Shown piece by piece: positions 1-6,391 of a stretch of 9,387 bases of DNA; the stretch's first letter is position 1; every line of letters begins with the position of its first letter. The notes beneath the pieces are model-generated. The model was not told the DNA's origin, searched no databases, and was given only the letters and a program-made list of their open reading frames with translations. Source of the stretch: Deltaproteobacteria bacterium (GTDB lineage: Bacteria; Desulfobacterota; Binatia; UBA9968); NCBI GenBank assembly GCA_005878685.1, contig VBLN01000064.1, positions 3,393 to 12,779 on the forward strand, in the 5' to 3' direction. Made by a program: the position numbers and the translations under genes.

Positions 1-309
1 CGCAGCGCGATATTCGCCGCGCTCGCCGCCGATCTCTACCTCAAGCTCATCGTCGACGTGGATGCCGACGTCGATGTCTACAACGAACGAGAAGTGCTTT
101 GGGCAATGGCCAATCGCTTCCAGGCGGATCGGGACATCATTGTGATCCCGAACTGCCAGGGCTCGGAAATCGACCCTTCAACCAAGGAGGGAGGCATCAC
201 GAGGAAGATGGCGATCGATGCCACGGAAAAGGGCAAAGATCTTCCTAAGAGACTTCGTGTCCCGCAGGAAGTGGCGCAGCGAATCAAACTCGAAGACTAC
301 ATCGAGTGA
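1..309 (+). CDS. UbiD-family decarboxylase, C-terminal fragment (5' end outside window)
   Basis: The frame is open from the first base and ends in TGA at 307-309, giving 102 residues of the C-terminus. UbiD enzymes are (de)carboxylases of aromatic or alpha,beta-unsaturated acids that use prenylated FMN made by UbiX. The recognisable C-terminal block is VDVDADVDVYNEREVLWA (residues 18-35 of the fragment), then the strand and loop ending in SEIDPS (55-60) and KMAIDAT (69-75), all typical of the family's C-terminal domain. The tail LEDYIE closes the protein. A full UbiD is about 450-500 residues, so the flavin-binding and catalytic part lies to the left and its residues cannot be checked. It is the only rightward gene and converges on the tautomerase gene with a 3-base gap. 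The family assignment is firm. The substrate (benzoate-type acid, hydroxyarylic acid or other) is unknown. Confidence 0.9.
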   Translation, partial: RSAIFAALAADLYLKLIVDVDADVDVYNEREVLWAMANRFQADRDIIVIPNCQGSEIDPSTKEGGITRKMAIDATEKGKDLPKRLRVPQEVAQRIKLEDYIE

Positions 310-312
310 CGC

Positions 313-507
313 TTACTTGGGAGGAAGATCCGAAGCTAGAGCGCCTCGAGTTCCCCAGTCGCCTTTATCCATATCGTGGAAAAGAATATGGAGCGATTCG
401 GGCGCGATGTCGGCGACCTCTTGAAAATCTTTGCTGATCCTTTTCACTAACTCCTTCTTCACTTCCTTTGACCTTCCCTTATAGAGATAGACCTGTACGA
501 CTGGCAT
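313..507 (-). CDS. 4-oxalocrotonate tautomerase-like small tautomerase
   Basis: This 64-residue protein matches the usual 4-OT subunit length of about 62. After Met removal the N-terminus is Pro1 (MPVVQVY), the catalytic base of the superfamily. Arg11 (KGR) is conserved at the 4-OT position. The helix rich in K and E (residues 12-30) and the C-terminal DMDKGDWG segment also fit. Two 4-OT positions differ: mature Arg39 is His (SLHIL) and Phe50 is Trp (GDW). 4-OTs convert enol to keto forms of ring-cleavage products as small oligomers in the cytoplasm. Relatives carry out dehalogenation or decarboxylation. The start is well set by a strong AGGAGG Shine-Dalgarno at 513-518. The gene begins 15 bases after the Mo-subunit stop, so it is very probably the last gene of that operon. 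The exact substrate is unknown. Confidence 0.9.
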   Translation of the reverse strand: MPVVQVYLYKGRSKEVKKELVKRISKDFQEVADIAPESLHILFHDMDKGDWGTRGALASDLPPK

Positions 508-512
508 GTTTT

Positions 513-518
513 CCTCCT
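513..518 (-). promoter_or_regulatory. Shine-Dalgarno site of the tautomerase gene
   Basis: On the minus strand the sequence reads AAAGGAGGAAAAC followed by ATG at 507. This is a near-perfect anti-16S match with 5 bases between AGGAGG and the start. It lies in the 15-base gap after the Mo-subunit gene and supports the short tautomerase as a real, well-translated gene. Confidence 0.8.
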
Positions 519-522
519 TTGT

Positions 523-2919
523 TTAGTCTGTTTTCTTTCTTGCTGCACGAACGGCTTTCCAAACCCGCTCCGGCGTCAGCGGAAGATCGCCGAGCCTGAC
601 CCCCAACGGCTCCAGGGCGTTTTCCACGGCGTTTGCCAGCGCCGCCGGAGCCGGGATAGCACCTCCTTCCCCAACGCCTTTCATTCCGAGAGGGGTAAAA
701 GGCGAGGGCGATTCCAAGTGGTCTGTTTTGAAATCGGGGATTTCAACCGCCGTGGGTTTGAGATAATCCACGAATGTCGTCGTCAATAGGTTTCCCTCTG
801 GGTCGTAAACGAACTCCTCATACAACGCAGCGCCGATTCCGTGCGCCGTCGCGCCGTGAACCAAACCCTCGACGATGACCGGATTCAGGACGGTGCCGCA
901 ATCGTGAACGATGGCATATTTCAAAATTGAAACCTTGCCAGTCTCGACATCCACTTCGACGACGGCGGCGTGGCCCGCGTTGCTGACGAAGAGCTGATTG
1001 CGCACCCGGCGCTGCTCGTCCGGAAGATTCGCCAGCGAAGGACGGTAGTAATAGCGCCCCTCCAACCCCGGCTCCATCTCAGGAGGAAGCGAGAGGAGGT
1101 CCCGATAGGCGACATGCGCCAGCTCCTGGAGAGTCTTGCGAATGTTGGAATCCTTCTTCGAGCGCACCACCCCATCCATAAGCTCTAATTCCTCACGCGC
1201 CGTGTTCAGAAGATGAGCGGCTAAGCTGAGAAGCTTCTCTCTCACTTTTCTAGCGGCTCCTTGAATGGCGCCCACGTCCGTTCCGGCGAATTTGTTGGAA
1301 TAATTGCCCGTCGTGTAGAGCCAGGGACTTACGAGAGAATCGAAAAAGGGAGAGACATGGACCGCTTCAAGGTCGACGCCCAGCTCGTCCGCCACGATTT
1401 GCGACGCCGCGGTCTGGTGACCTTGACCGCTGCCGACATCGGCCAAGACGACCTGGATGCTTCCATCGCTCTCCACGCGTACCATGGCGGCCTCGGCCGC
1501 GCCCGATGCGTTTCGCTTCCGCGTGGTGAGAATGTAAGAGGACTGATTCGAGGTGCTGGGTTCGACGGCCAGGGCAAGGCCCAGCCCGAGCCAGCGTCCC
1601 TGTGAGCGGGCATTCCTTTGTTCTTGCTGAAATGACTGGTATTCGATAAGTGAAAGCAGCTTGTTTAAAGTCTCCGGGAAATTGCCGCTGTCGATCAGAG
1701 ACCCGGTCGGCGTCGTATAGGGTATGCTTTCGGGCGGAATGAGATTTTGGCGCCGCAGCTCGATCCGATCCCTGCCGAGTCGGCGGGCCATGTTATCCAC
1801 CATTCTTTCGAGCGCGAAGCACATAAAAGGTTTACCGATGCCCCGATTGGCTCCCGAGGGACACTTGTTGGTCATCACCGAGTATCCCTCGAAGCGGACC
1901 GCGCGGATGTCATAGCAATTCGTGATATTCCCCAACTTGAGCAGAGAGTGGACGGTCGGGTTGAGAAGATTGGCTCCTTCGTCGGCGATGTCCCGAACCT
2001 TGAGGCCCAGCAGCCGCCCATCCGCGCCTACGGCGACTTCCAGATCCATAACGCCGTTGCAAGCATGGACGAGCGCCATGAGATTCTCTCGGCGGTCTTC
2101 TATAAACTGAACCGGCTGCCCGCTCGCTCTGGACAACAGAGCCGCCAAAACCAGATAGGGCGGCTTTCGCTTGTTGCCGAAGCCCCCTCCGATGTCGGCC
2201 GTAATCAAGCGAATCTGTGCGTTCGCGAGCCCCAGAGAATGGGAAAGAATCGGCATCGCCTGTCCTGGCCGCTGATCGTTGGTCCAGAGCGTCAAGTACT
2301 GGCGCGCCTCATCGTAGGCGGCGACGCAGCCGAAGGTTTCCAGGGGAGTCGAAGCATAGCGATGAATGACCACTCTATCGCTAAAAACCCGAGAGGCCTG
2401 GCGGAAGACGCCGTCGACATCGCCATAAGTAAACCAGTCGTGCCAAAGAACATTGGTCCCCAGCGAATCGAAGAGCAGAGGCGCATCGGAATTCATGGCG
2501 GCCTCGGGATCGATGACGGCGGGCAATGGCTCATATTCCACCCGGATTTTTTCCAGCGCATCCTCGGCGATGTAGCGGCTCTCAGCCGCTACGGCGACGA
2601 CCGGTTCCCCGACGTAACGAACCTTCTCCCACGCCAAGCAATAGTAAGGCGCTTCCACCGGAAGGGGCACCAAAGAGCGAAGCGGCTTGGATCTCGCCCG
2701 GACCTGCTCTCCCGTAAACACAGCAACGACTCCGGGAACCTTGAGCGCCTCCGTGGTGTCGATGGAGACGATGCGCGCATGAGGATGGATGCTGCGCAAG
2801 ATCGCCGCATGGAGCATCTTGGGAAAGCTGATGTCGGCCAAATAAAGGCCGCCGCCCGTGACGAACCTCTGGTCCTCGCGCGGCCGAATCGCCTTCCCGA
2901 TGTACTTATTCTGAGTCAT
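523..2919 (-). CDS. Molybdenum-binding large subunit of a xanthine dehydrogenase/CO dehydrogenase-family hydroxylase (CoxL/CutL-like)
   Basis: The 798 residues match the usual length of the separate large subunit (about 760-800). The N-terminal a/b-hammerhead domain starts with GKAIRPREDQRFVTGGG and holds VPGVVAVFTG (61-70). Molybdopterin-binding motifs follow in order: GGGFGNK (244-250), the active-site loop ANRGIGK (357-363), GSGQGH (496-501), DCGTVLNP (673-680) and GVGEGG (748-753), in which Glu751 is the conserved base of the family. The loop is neither the AYxCSFR of form I CO dehydrogenase nor the usual AYRGAGR, and the form I cysteine is absent, so aerobic CO oxidation is unlikely. The enzyme is expected to hydroxylate (or, as in 4-hydroxybenzoyl-CoA reductase, reduce) an aromatic or heterocyclic substrate in the cytoplasm with the FAD and 2Fe-2S subunits upstream. 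ATG at 2919 lacks a clear Shine-Dalgarno and follows an unusual repeat-filled spacer. Family is certain; substrate is not. Confidence 0.95.
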   Translation of the reverse strand: MTQNKYIGKAIRPREDQRFVTGGGLYLADISFPKMLHAAILRSIHPHARIVSIDTTEALKVPGVVAVFTGEQVRARSKPLRSLVPLPVEAPYYCLAWEKVRYVGEPVVAVAAESRYIAEDALEKIRVEYEPLPAVIDPEAAMNSDAPLLFDSLGTNVLWHDWFTYGDVDGVFRQASRVFSDRVVIHRYASTPLETFGCVAAYDEARQYLTLWTNDQRPGQAMPILSHSLGLANAQIRLITADIGGGFGNKRKPPYLVLAALLSRASGQPVQFIEDRRENLMALVHACNGVMDLEVAVGADGRLLGLKVRDIADEGANLLNPTVHSLLKLGNITNCYDIRAVRFEGYSVMTNKCPSGANRGIGKPFMCFALERMVDNMARRLGRDRIELRRQNLIPPESIPYTTPTGSLIDSGNFPETLNKLLSLIEYQSFQQEQRNARSQGRWLGLGLALAVEPSTSNQSSYILTTRKRNASGAAEAAMVRVESDGSIQVVLADVGSGQGHQTAASQIVADELGVDLEAVHVSPFFDSLVSPWLYTTGNYSNKFAGTDVGAIQGAARKVREKLLSLAAHLLNTAREELELMDGVVRSKKDSNIRKTLQELAHVAYRDLLSLPPEMEPGLEGRYYYRPSLANLPDEQRRVRNQLFVSNAGHAAVVEVDVETGKVSILKYAIVHDCGTVLNPVIVEGLVHGATAHGIGAALYEEFVYDPEGNLLTTTFVDYLKPTAVEIPDFKTDHLESPSPFTPLGMKGVGEGGAIPAPAALANAVENALEPLGVRLGDLPLTPERVWKAVRAARKKTD

Positions 2920-2940
2920 CTAAAGCTTCAACCATCGCGC

Positions 2941-3090
2941 CAAGACGCTGCCGAATCAAAATCCGAAACTCGAAATCCGAAACAAACCGAAACACTCAAA
3001 TCCGAAATCCAAAACAAACTGTTTAGAATTTTGTGCTTTTTGATCATTTGGATTTGTTTCGAACTTCGGAATTCGAACTTCGAGTTTATG
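2941..3090. repeat. AT-rich long imperfect inverted repeat between the 2Fe-2S and Mo subunit genes
   Basis: The 181-base spacer 2920-3100 is much richer in A and T than the flanking genes. It consists of repeated words of the type TCCGAAA on the left half (2961-3010) and their complements on the right half (3047-3087). Pairs that can be read directly: AAACTCGAA at 2966-2974 with TTCGAGTTT at 3079-3087, and AAATCCAAA at 3005-3013 with TTTGGATTT at 3047-3055, leaving a loop of about 33 bases. Intervening arms pair imperfectly. The whole could fold into one long hairpin in DNA or mRNA. It looks like a dispersed, non-coding hairpin element (REP- or MITE-like) of the sort scattered through many environmental bacterial genomes. 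No transposase and no clear target duplication are seen. Confidence 0.7.
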
Positions 3091-3100
3091 TCCTTCAAAC

Positions 3101-3586
3101 TCACAACTGCTTAAGTTGTTTTGCTGCTTCTTTCACCGCCCGAACGATATTGACGTATCCGGTGCACATACAGAGATTCCCCGACAGCGCTTCTCGGATC
3201 TGAGTCTCCGTGGGCCGAGGACATCGCTGAAGAAAATCCACTGTCGCCAGGATCATTCCTGGAGTACAAAAGCCGCACTGGAGGGCGTGGTGATCGAGGA
3301 AGGCTTGCTGAACCGGGTGGAGCTTTTCTCCCTCTGCCAGACCTTCGATCGTGGTAATCTTCGACCCGTCCGCCTGGACCGCCAGCAAGATACAGGAGCG
3401 AACCACGGCGCCGTCCAGAAGAACCGAGCAGGCGCCGCACACGCCATGCTCACAACCTAAATGGACGCCGGTGCACCCGGCATCTTCTCTCAGAAAGTCC
3501 GCCAAAGTCTTACGCGGCTCCACTTCGCCTTGGAAAGAAGCTCCGTTGACTTCTGTGGAAAGCTTCACCGGCTCGGGTGCTTTCAT
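3101..3586 (-). CDS. 2Fe-2S small subunit of the molybdenum hydroxylase (CoxS/CutS-like)
   Basis: With the start at 3586 the protein has 161 residues, the normal size. It is the electron-transfer subunit that passes electrons between the Mo site and FAD. The N-terminal plant-ferredoxin-like domain has Cys45, Cys50, Cys53 and Cys65 (C-x4-C-x2-C-x11-C; GCEHGVCGAC). The C-terminal helical domain has Cys104, Cys107, Cys139 and Cys141 (CGFCTPG and NLCMCTGY), so both clusters are complete. Met140 sits where many relatives have Arg (CRCTGY). An in-frame ATG at 3598 would add four residues, but GGAGG at 3592-3596 lies 5 bases before ATG 3586 and would be inside the coding region of the longer form, so 3586 is preferred. 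The FAD gene stops at 3589, two bases before this start, so the two are translationally coupled. The spacer after it is unusual for this operon type. Confidence 0.95.
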   Translation of the reverse strand: MKAPEPVKLSTEVNGASFQGEVEPRKTLADFLREDAGCTGVHLGCEHGVCGACSVLLDGAVVRSCILLAVQADGSKITTIEGLAEGEKLHPVQQAFLDHHALQCGFCTPGMILATVDFLQRCPRPTETQIREALSGNLCMCTGYVNIVRAVKEAAKQLKQL

Positions 3587-3588
3587 CG

Positions 3589-4479
3589 CTACCTCCATCG
3601 AAGGATGGCGGATTCGAGCGCCCGCCGCACCAGGACCCCGGTAAGGTGACAGAGGTATTCCGAGTCCTCGCTGGTAGCGACGCTGGATCGCATCTCCGTC
3701 TCGGTGTAACTCTCCGCTTGCTTCAAGAGCTGAACCAGAGGTTTCCCCTCCAAGCCGAGAGAAACTTCGTCTTGAATCAATTTTTCCACGCTCGCGACCC
3801 TGAGAGGTCTTTCCACGCTGCCGCCGACAATAACGCGGACCGAGCTACACCGGTCAGCGCCCTCGTCGGCATACAGGAGAGCACTGACCTCCGACAATGC
3901 GAAGTCACCGTGGCGGCGAGCAAATTCGACAAAACTCCAGCCGACGGGACGCCGCGCCAATGAAATCCGCACCTCTTTCAAAATCTCTTGATGTGACAAC
4001 GCTGTCGTATAAAGACCGACGAAAAAATCTTCGGCGCGAATCACTCTTTCACCATCGGGACCCGCGACGACCAACCTGCCATCCAATGCTGTGAGCACGC
4101 AGGGCAGCTCCGCCGCAGGATCGGCATGCGCGAGGCTCCCTCCGACGGTCCCTCGATTGCGAATAGCCGGGTGGCCGATTTGAGGCATCGCCTCTGCTAT
4201 TAGCGGAAGTTCCTTGGCGAGCAAGGCCGAATACTCCATTTCTCTTTGGCGGGTGAGAGCGCCGACGGCAATTTCTGCGCCTTCCTTCCGTATATAAGAG
4301 AGGTCGGAGATCGGGTTTAAGTCGATAAGCGCATCGGTCCGGGCCAGCCTCAGATTCAGCAAGGGAATGAGACTCTGCCCTCCCGCCAAAAGCTTACCGT
4401 CCGCGGCGGGGCCGCTCAGAAAATCGATCGCTTCCAGCAGAGAACGGGCACGATAGTAGCGGAACGGAGCCGGCTTCAT
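3589..4479 (-). CDS. FAD-binding medium subunit of the molybdenum hydroxylase (CoxM/CutM-like)
   Basis: The 296 residues are the usual size for the separate flavin subunit. The two FAD-binding signatures are both intact: AGGQSLIPLLNLR (32-44) and TVGGSLAHADPAAELP (111-126). The C-terminal CO-dehydrogenase flavoprotein domain shows RHGDFALSEV (189-198) and ends with YLCHLTGVLVRRAL (275-288). The subunit receives electrons from the 2Fe-2S centres and delivers them to an external acceptor. There is no extra 4Fe-4S insertion of the kind found in 4-hydroxybenzoyl-CoA reductase beta subunits, judging by the normal length and the lack of a cysteine cluster. That makes an oxidising hydroxylase more likely than that reductase. 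Its ATG at 4479 overlaps the TGA of the amidohydrolase gene (ATGA, 4476-4479), which indicates a shared transcript and coupled translation. Confidence 0.95.
   Translation of the reverse strand: MKPAPFRYYRARSLLEAIDFLSGPAADGKLLAGGQSLIPLLNLRLARTDALIDLNPISDLSYIRKEGAEIAVGALTRQREMEYSALLAKELPLIAEAMPQIGHPAIRNRGTVGGSLAHADPAAELPCVLTALDGRLVVAGPDGERVIRAEDFFVGLYTTALSHQEILKEVRISLARRPVGWSFVEFARRHGDFALSEVSALLYADEGADRCSSVRVIVGGSVERPLRVASVEKLIQDEVSLGLEGKPLVQLLKQAESYTETEMRSSVATSEDSEYLCHLTGVLVRRALESAILRWR
3592..3596 (-). promoter_or_regulatory. Shine-Dalgarno that decides the start of the 2Fe-2S gene
   Basis: GGAGG on the minus strand is embedded in the last codons of the FAD gene. It is followed by that gene's TAG stop, two bases and ATG at 3586. 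Spacing is 5 bases. It favours Met at 3586 over the in-frame ATG at 3598. Confidence 0.7.
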
Positions 4480-5498
4480 GTCGCCGTTTTGCCGTCTTCG
4501 GATTTTAGCTGAAACAGGCGGAGGGCATTTCGGCTGAGAATCTGGTCTCGATCGTCGGGAGAGAGGCGCGCCGCCGAGACGATGCGAGTCGGATCGGGAT
4601 CCCCGATTCCGAAAGGGCAGTCACTGCCCAGCAACACGTGACCGACGCCGACTTCAGAAATCAGAAAATCCAGAATTTTCGAGTCGAAAAGAATGGTGTC
4701 GTAGTAGAACCAGGCGAGCGCGTCCCGCGCCAAGCGCTTGGTCGCTTTCTTGATGTCATCGCGAGTTTCGCGGGCGCGATCCAGCCGGCCGACTTGATAA
4801 GGGAAAAAGCCGCCGCCGTGACAGAGAATGATCCTCAAGTCGGGAAATTGATCGATTACGCCGCCGCAATAGAGCGACATGGCCGCCAGCGTTGTCTCGG
4901 CCGTCAAGCCTACGATATGGGTCATGAAATAGGAACCCAACCGCTGAATGCCTAATGGGAAAAAGGGATGAATGATGATCGGCGCCTTCAGTTTCTCGGC
5001 CGCCCGCCAAAAAGGAAGTAGAGAGGGATCATCGAGATTTTTTCCGTTCACGTGCGTCCCGATCGTCACGCCTACCATGCCGCATTCCTTGACCGCGTAT
5101 TCTAGCTCTTCAGCGGCTTTGTCTCCCGACTGCAAGGGAACCGTGGCGATTCCCGTGAAGCGCTCTTCGGGATCCCTCTGCTTCAGTTCCTGAGCCAGGG
5201 AGCGGTTGAGCAACCGGCTCCAGCCGCACCCTTGCTCCAGCGGCAGGTTGTAACCGACGGTATCGAGCCAAGTCGATAGAACCTGGCGATGAAGGTTCTG
5301 TTCCCTGAGACGGTTCTTTTTGTATTCCAGGTCGATCAACTCCTTGATGATCGGCCGGCTCGGAGCGCCTCCCGGACCAAACCTGAGCTGCGGGCCTTCG
5401 GGACCCCATTGTGCGATCTCGACGCCGCAGTCCGATCCTTCTTTGATCTGCTGCACGACACTGGACGGGATGTGATGAGCATGGACATCAATGGCCAT
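4476..5498 (-). CDS. ACMSD-like amidohydrolase (Amidohydro_2), probable metal-dependent decarboxylase
   Basis: The 340 residues form a TIM-barrel of the amidohydrolase-2 family, whose best-known members are 2-amino-3-carboxymuconate-6-semialdehyde decarboxylase (ACMSD) and the resorcylate/dihydroxybenzoate decarboxylases. All expected metal and catalytic residues are visible: His6 and His8 (DVHAHH), His177 (IIHP), His227 (CHGGG) and Asp293 (GSDCPF). These match the ACMSD set closely in spacing. The stretch FYYDTILFDSKIL before the last motif is also typical. It should act without cofactor other than a metal, on a carboxylated ring or ring-cleavage product. ATG at 5522 is in frame, but GAGGAGG at 5507-5513 lies 8 bases before ATG 5498, and the protein then begins directly with the barrel's first strand, so 5498 is preferred. 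It overlaps the FAD gene by 4 bases. Decarboxylase rather than hydrolase is an inference from family and context. Confidence 0.9.
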   Translation of the reverse strand: MAIDVHAHHIPSSVVQQIKEGSDCGVEIAQWGPEGPQLRFGPGGAPSRPIIKELIDLEYKKNRLREQNLHRQVLSTWLDTVGYNLPLEQGCGWSRLLNRSLAQELKQRDPEERFTGIATVPLQSGDKAAEELEYAVKECGMVGVTIGTHVNGKNLDDPSLLPFWRAAEKLKAPIIIHPFFPLGIQRLGSYFMTHIVGLTAETTLAAMSLYCGGVIDQFPDLRIILCHGGGFFPYQVGRLDRARETRDDIKKATKRLARDALAWFYYDTILFDSKILDFLISEVGVGHVLLGSDCPFGIGDPDPTRIVSAARLSPDDRDQILSRNALRLFQLKSEDGKTAT

Positions 5499-5506
5499 TC
5501 CGGCGG

Positions 5507-5513
5507 CCTCCTC
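5507..5513 (-). promoter_or_regulatory. Shine-Dalgarno that decides the start of the ACMSD-like gene
   Basis: GAGGAGG on the minus strand stands 8 bases upstream of ATG 5498. The alternative ATG at 5522 has no comparable site before it and would place this purine run inside the coding sequence. Confidence 0.6.
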
Positions 5514-5564
5514 TTTCACCATAGGTCAGATTTCTAAGCACAGCACGGACGGGGACTTTGGTTG

Positions 5565-6260
5565 TCAGCTCTCGATGGTCCAGACGTCGTAAAGCAGCTC
5601 CAAGCGACGCATCGTTACCTCTCGCGTCTGAGCTTGCAGTGGCGGTGAGGTGATATACCGCAAGGCGATGTCTTCGGCGAGCCTGCCGTGCTCCTCATCC
5701 GCCTCCTCGTGTACGGTGAAGAAGCGCACCGACTCGGGCTTCATGCCGTACTGTTTAGTGAAGCCTCTCCCCAGCGCAGCAACCGCGGGCGGGAAGGTCC
5801 CCTCCGCTCCGATCTGAGCCGCCATCATGACAAACCAGGGCAGCGTATGGACAATCAACTCCGCATAGTAGAGGTGCGCGGCAGTCGCGGGCCGAAGCTC
5901 TGCGGTCTCAAGCTGCTTGCGCGCGATGCCGATGGATTCGGCGAACTCGATGAACATGTCGGGATGCCCGATACTGCCCGCGCGCAGCCCTCGCGTCTCG
6001 TCCTCGACGACCTCGTATAGCCGCGGTTGGAACTCCGGATCGGTGCAGGCGAGATAGCGCAGCATGGCGATGCGCGGCACGGCGCGCCGGAACTGATAGT
6101 CTTGCAGTGCCCAATTGCGAATCTGCTCCATCGACGCGGTGCCCGCGCATACCGCACGCACAAAGGGATGGTCGACTCGCTGCTTGGACGAGTTTGCGAC
6201 CTCTTCCTTAAGTTGGCGTACGAAATCTGCCGACGACAGCAGAGCGGACTGCATAGCCAT
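5565..6260 (-). CDS. Heme-oxygenase-like (TenA/PqqC-type) putative diiron oxidase
   Basis: The 231 residues read as an all-helical protein of the heme-oxygenase-like fold shared by TenA, PqqC and the diiron oxidases (HDOs) such as CADD, UndA and SznF. Candidate metal ligands are Glu88 (VEDETRG), His99 (IGHPDMF), Glu153 (GAEGTFP) and the helix motif His184-x3-Asp188-x2-His191 (HEEADEEH). That last motif has the same spacing as the H-D-H triad I recall for CADD. This favours a metal-binding HDO over cofactor-free PqqC. HDOs use O2 for N-oxygenation, decarboxylative C-C cleavage or similar reactions. A good Shine-Dalgarno (GGAGGGT, near 6265-6272) sets ATG 6260. No other PQQ or thiamin gene is nearby, so PQQ or thiamin synthesis is unlikely. 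It lies in the leftward cluster between the aldolase-fold gene and the ACMSD-like gene, which suggests one oxidative or decarboxylative step of the same pathway. The fold is likely; the reaction is unknown. Confidence 0.8.
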   Translation of the reverse strand: MAMQSALLSSADFVRQLKEEVANSSKQRVDHPFVRAVCAGTASMEQIRNWALQDYQFRRAVPRIAMLRYLACTDPEFQPRLYEVVEDETRGLRAGSIGHPDMFIEFAESIGIARKQLETAELRPATAAHLYYAELIVHTLPWFVMMAAQIGAEGTFPPAVAALGRGFTKQYGMKPESVRFFTVHEEADEEHGRLAEDIALRYITSPPLQAQTREVTMRRLELLYDVWTIES

Positions 6261-6292
6261 TATGACCCTCCTAAAAAAGTGTCCCCAAACCT

Positions 6293-6391
6293 CGTGATCG
6301 TGATTCGGGATCGTTAAGAATCATGAAAGGCATAACTCATCCTTGTTGTTCCGCGTTGTTCCGCGAACACGAGCACGATTCACGATTCACG
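6293..6391. repeat. Imperfect inverted repeat in the spacer after the aldolase gene
   Basis: The left arm CGTGATCGTGATTCG at 6293-6307 pairs with the reverse complement of 6376-6391 (CGTGAATCGTGAATCG) with one gap and one mismatch, so a hairpin with a loop of about 68 bases is possible. The right arm is itself a short tandem of CACGATT units and contains the TGA stop of the aldolase gene at 6380-6382. It may be a dispersed hairpin element or an mRNA processing or stabilising structure. No T-run follows, so it is not a standard intrinsic terminator. Confidence 0.5.
6345..6364. repeat. Tandem duplication of a 10-base unit
   Basis: GTTGTTCCGC occurs twice head to tail at 6345-6354 and 6355-6364, inside the loop of the larger inverted repeat between the aldolase and diiron-oxidase genes. 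It could be replication slippage or part of a dispersed element. Confidence 0.6.

Noticed and set aside
523..2919. Aerobic CO dehydrogenase (form I CoxL)
   Set aside because: The AYxCSFR loop with its copper-binding cysteine is missing, so the gene is only a relative.
2941..3090. CRISPR array
   Set aside because: The repeated words are 7-9 bases, irregularly spaced and arranged as inverted arms, without spacers of constant length.
1747..3114. 455-residue open frame on the plus strand opposite the Mo subunit gene
   Set aside because: It is antisense to a gene with full family motifs, has no recognisable domain, and runs on into the AT-rich repeat. It is a by-product of codon bias on the other strand.
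3589..3598. Start of the 2Fe-2S gene at 3598, giving a 10-base overlap with the FAD gene
   Set aside because: The GGAGG at 3592-3596 would lie inside the coding region. ATG 3586 has it at correct spacing.
5565..6260. PqqC pyrroloquinoline-quinone synthase or TenA thiaminase
   Set aside because: No PQQ or thiamin genes are near, and the H-x3-D-x2-H triad with added Glu/His points to a metal-dependent HDO-type protein instead.
6293..6391. Intrinsic terminator after the aldolase gene
   Set aside because: The loop is too long and no T-run follows the stem on the minus strand.
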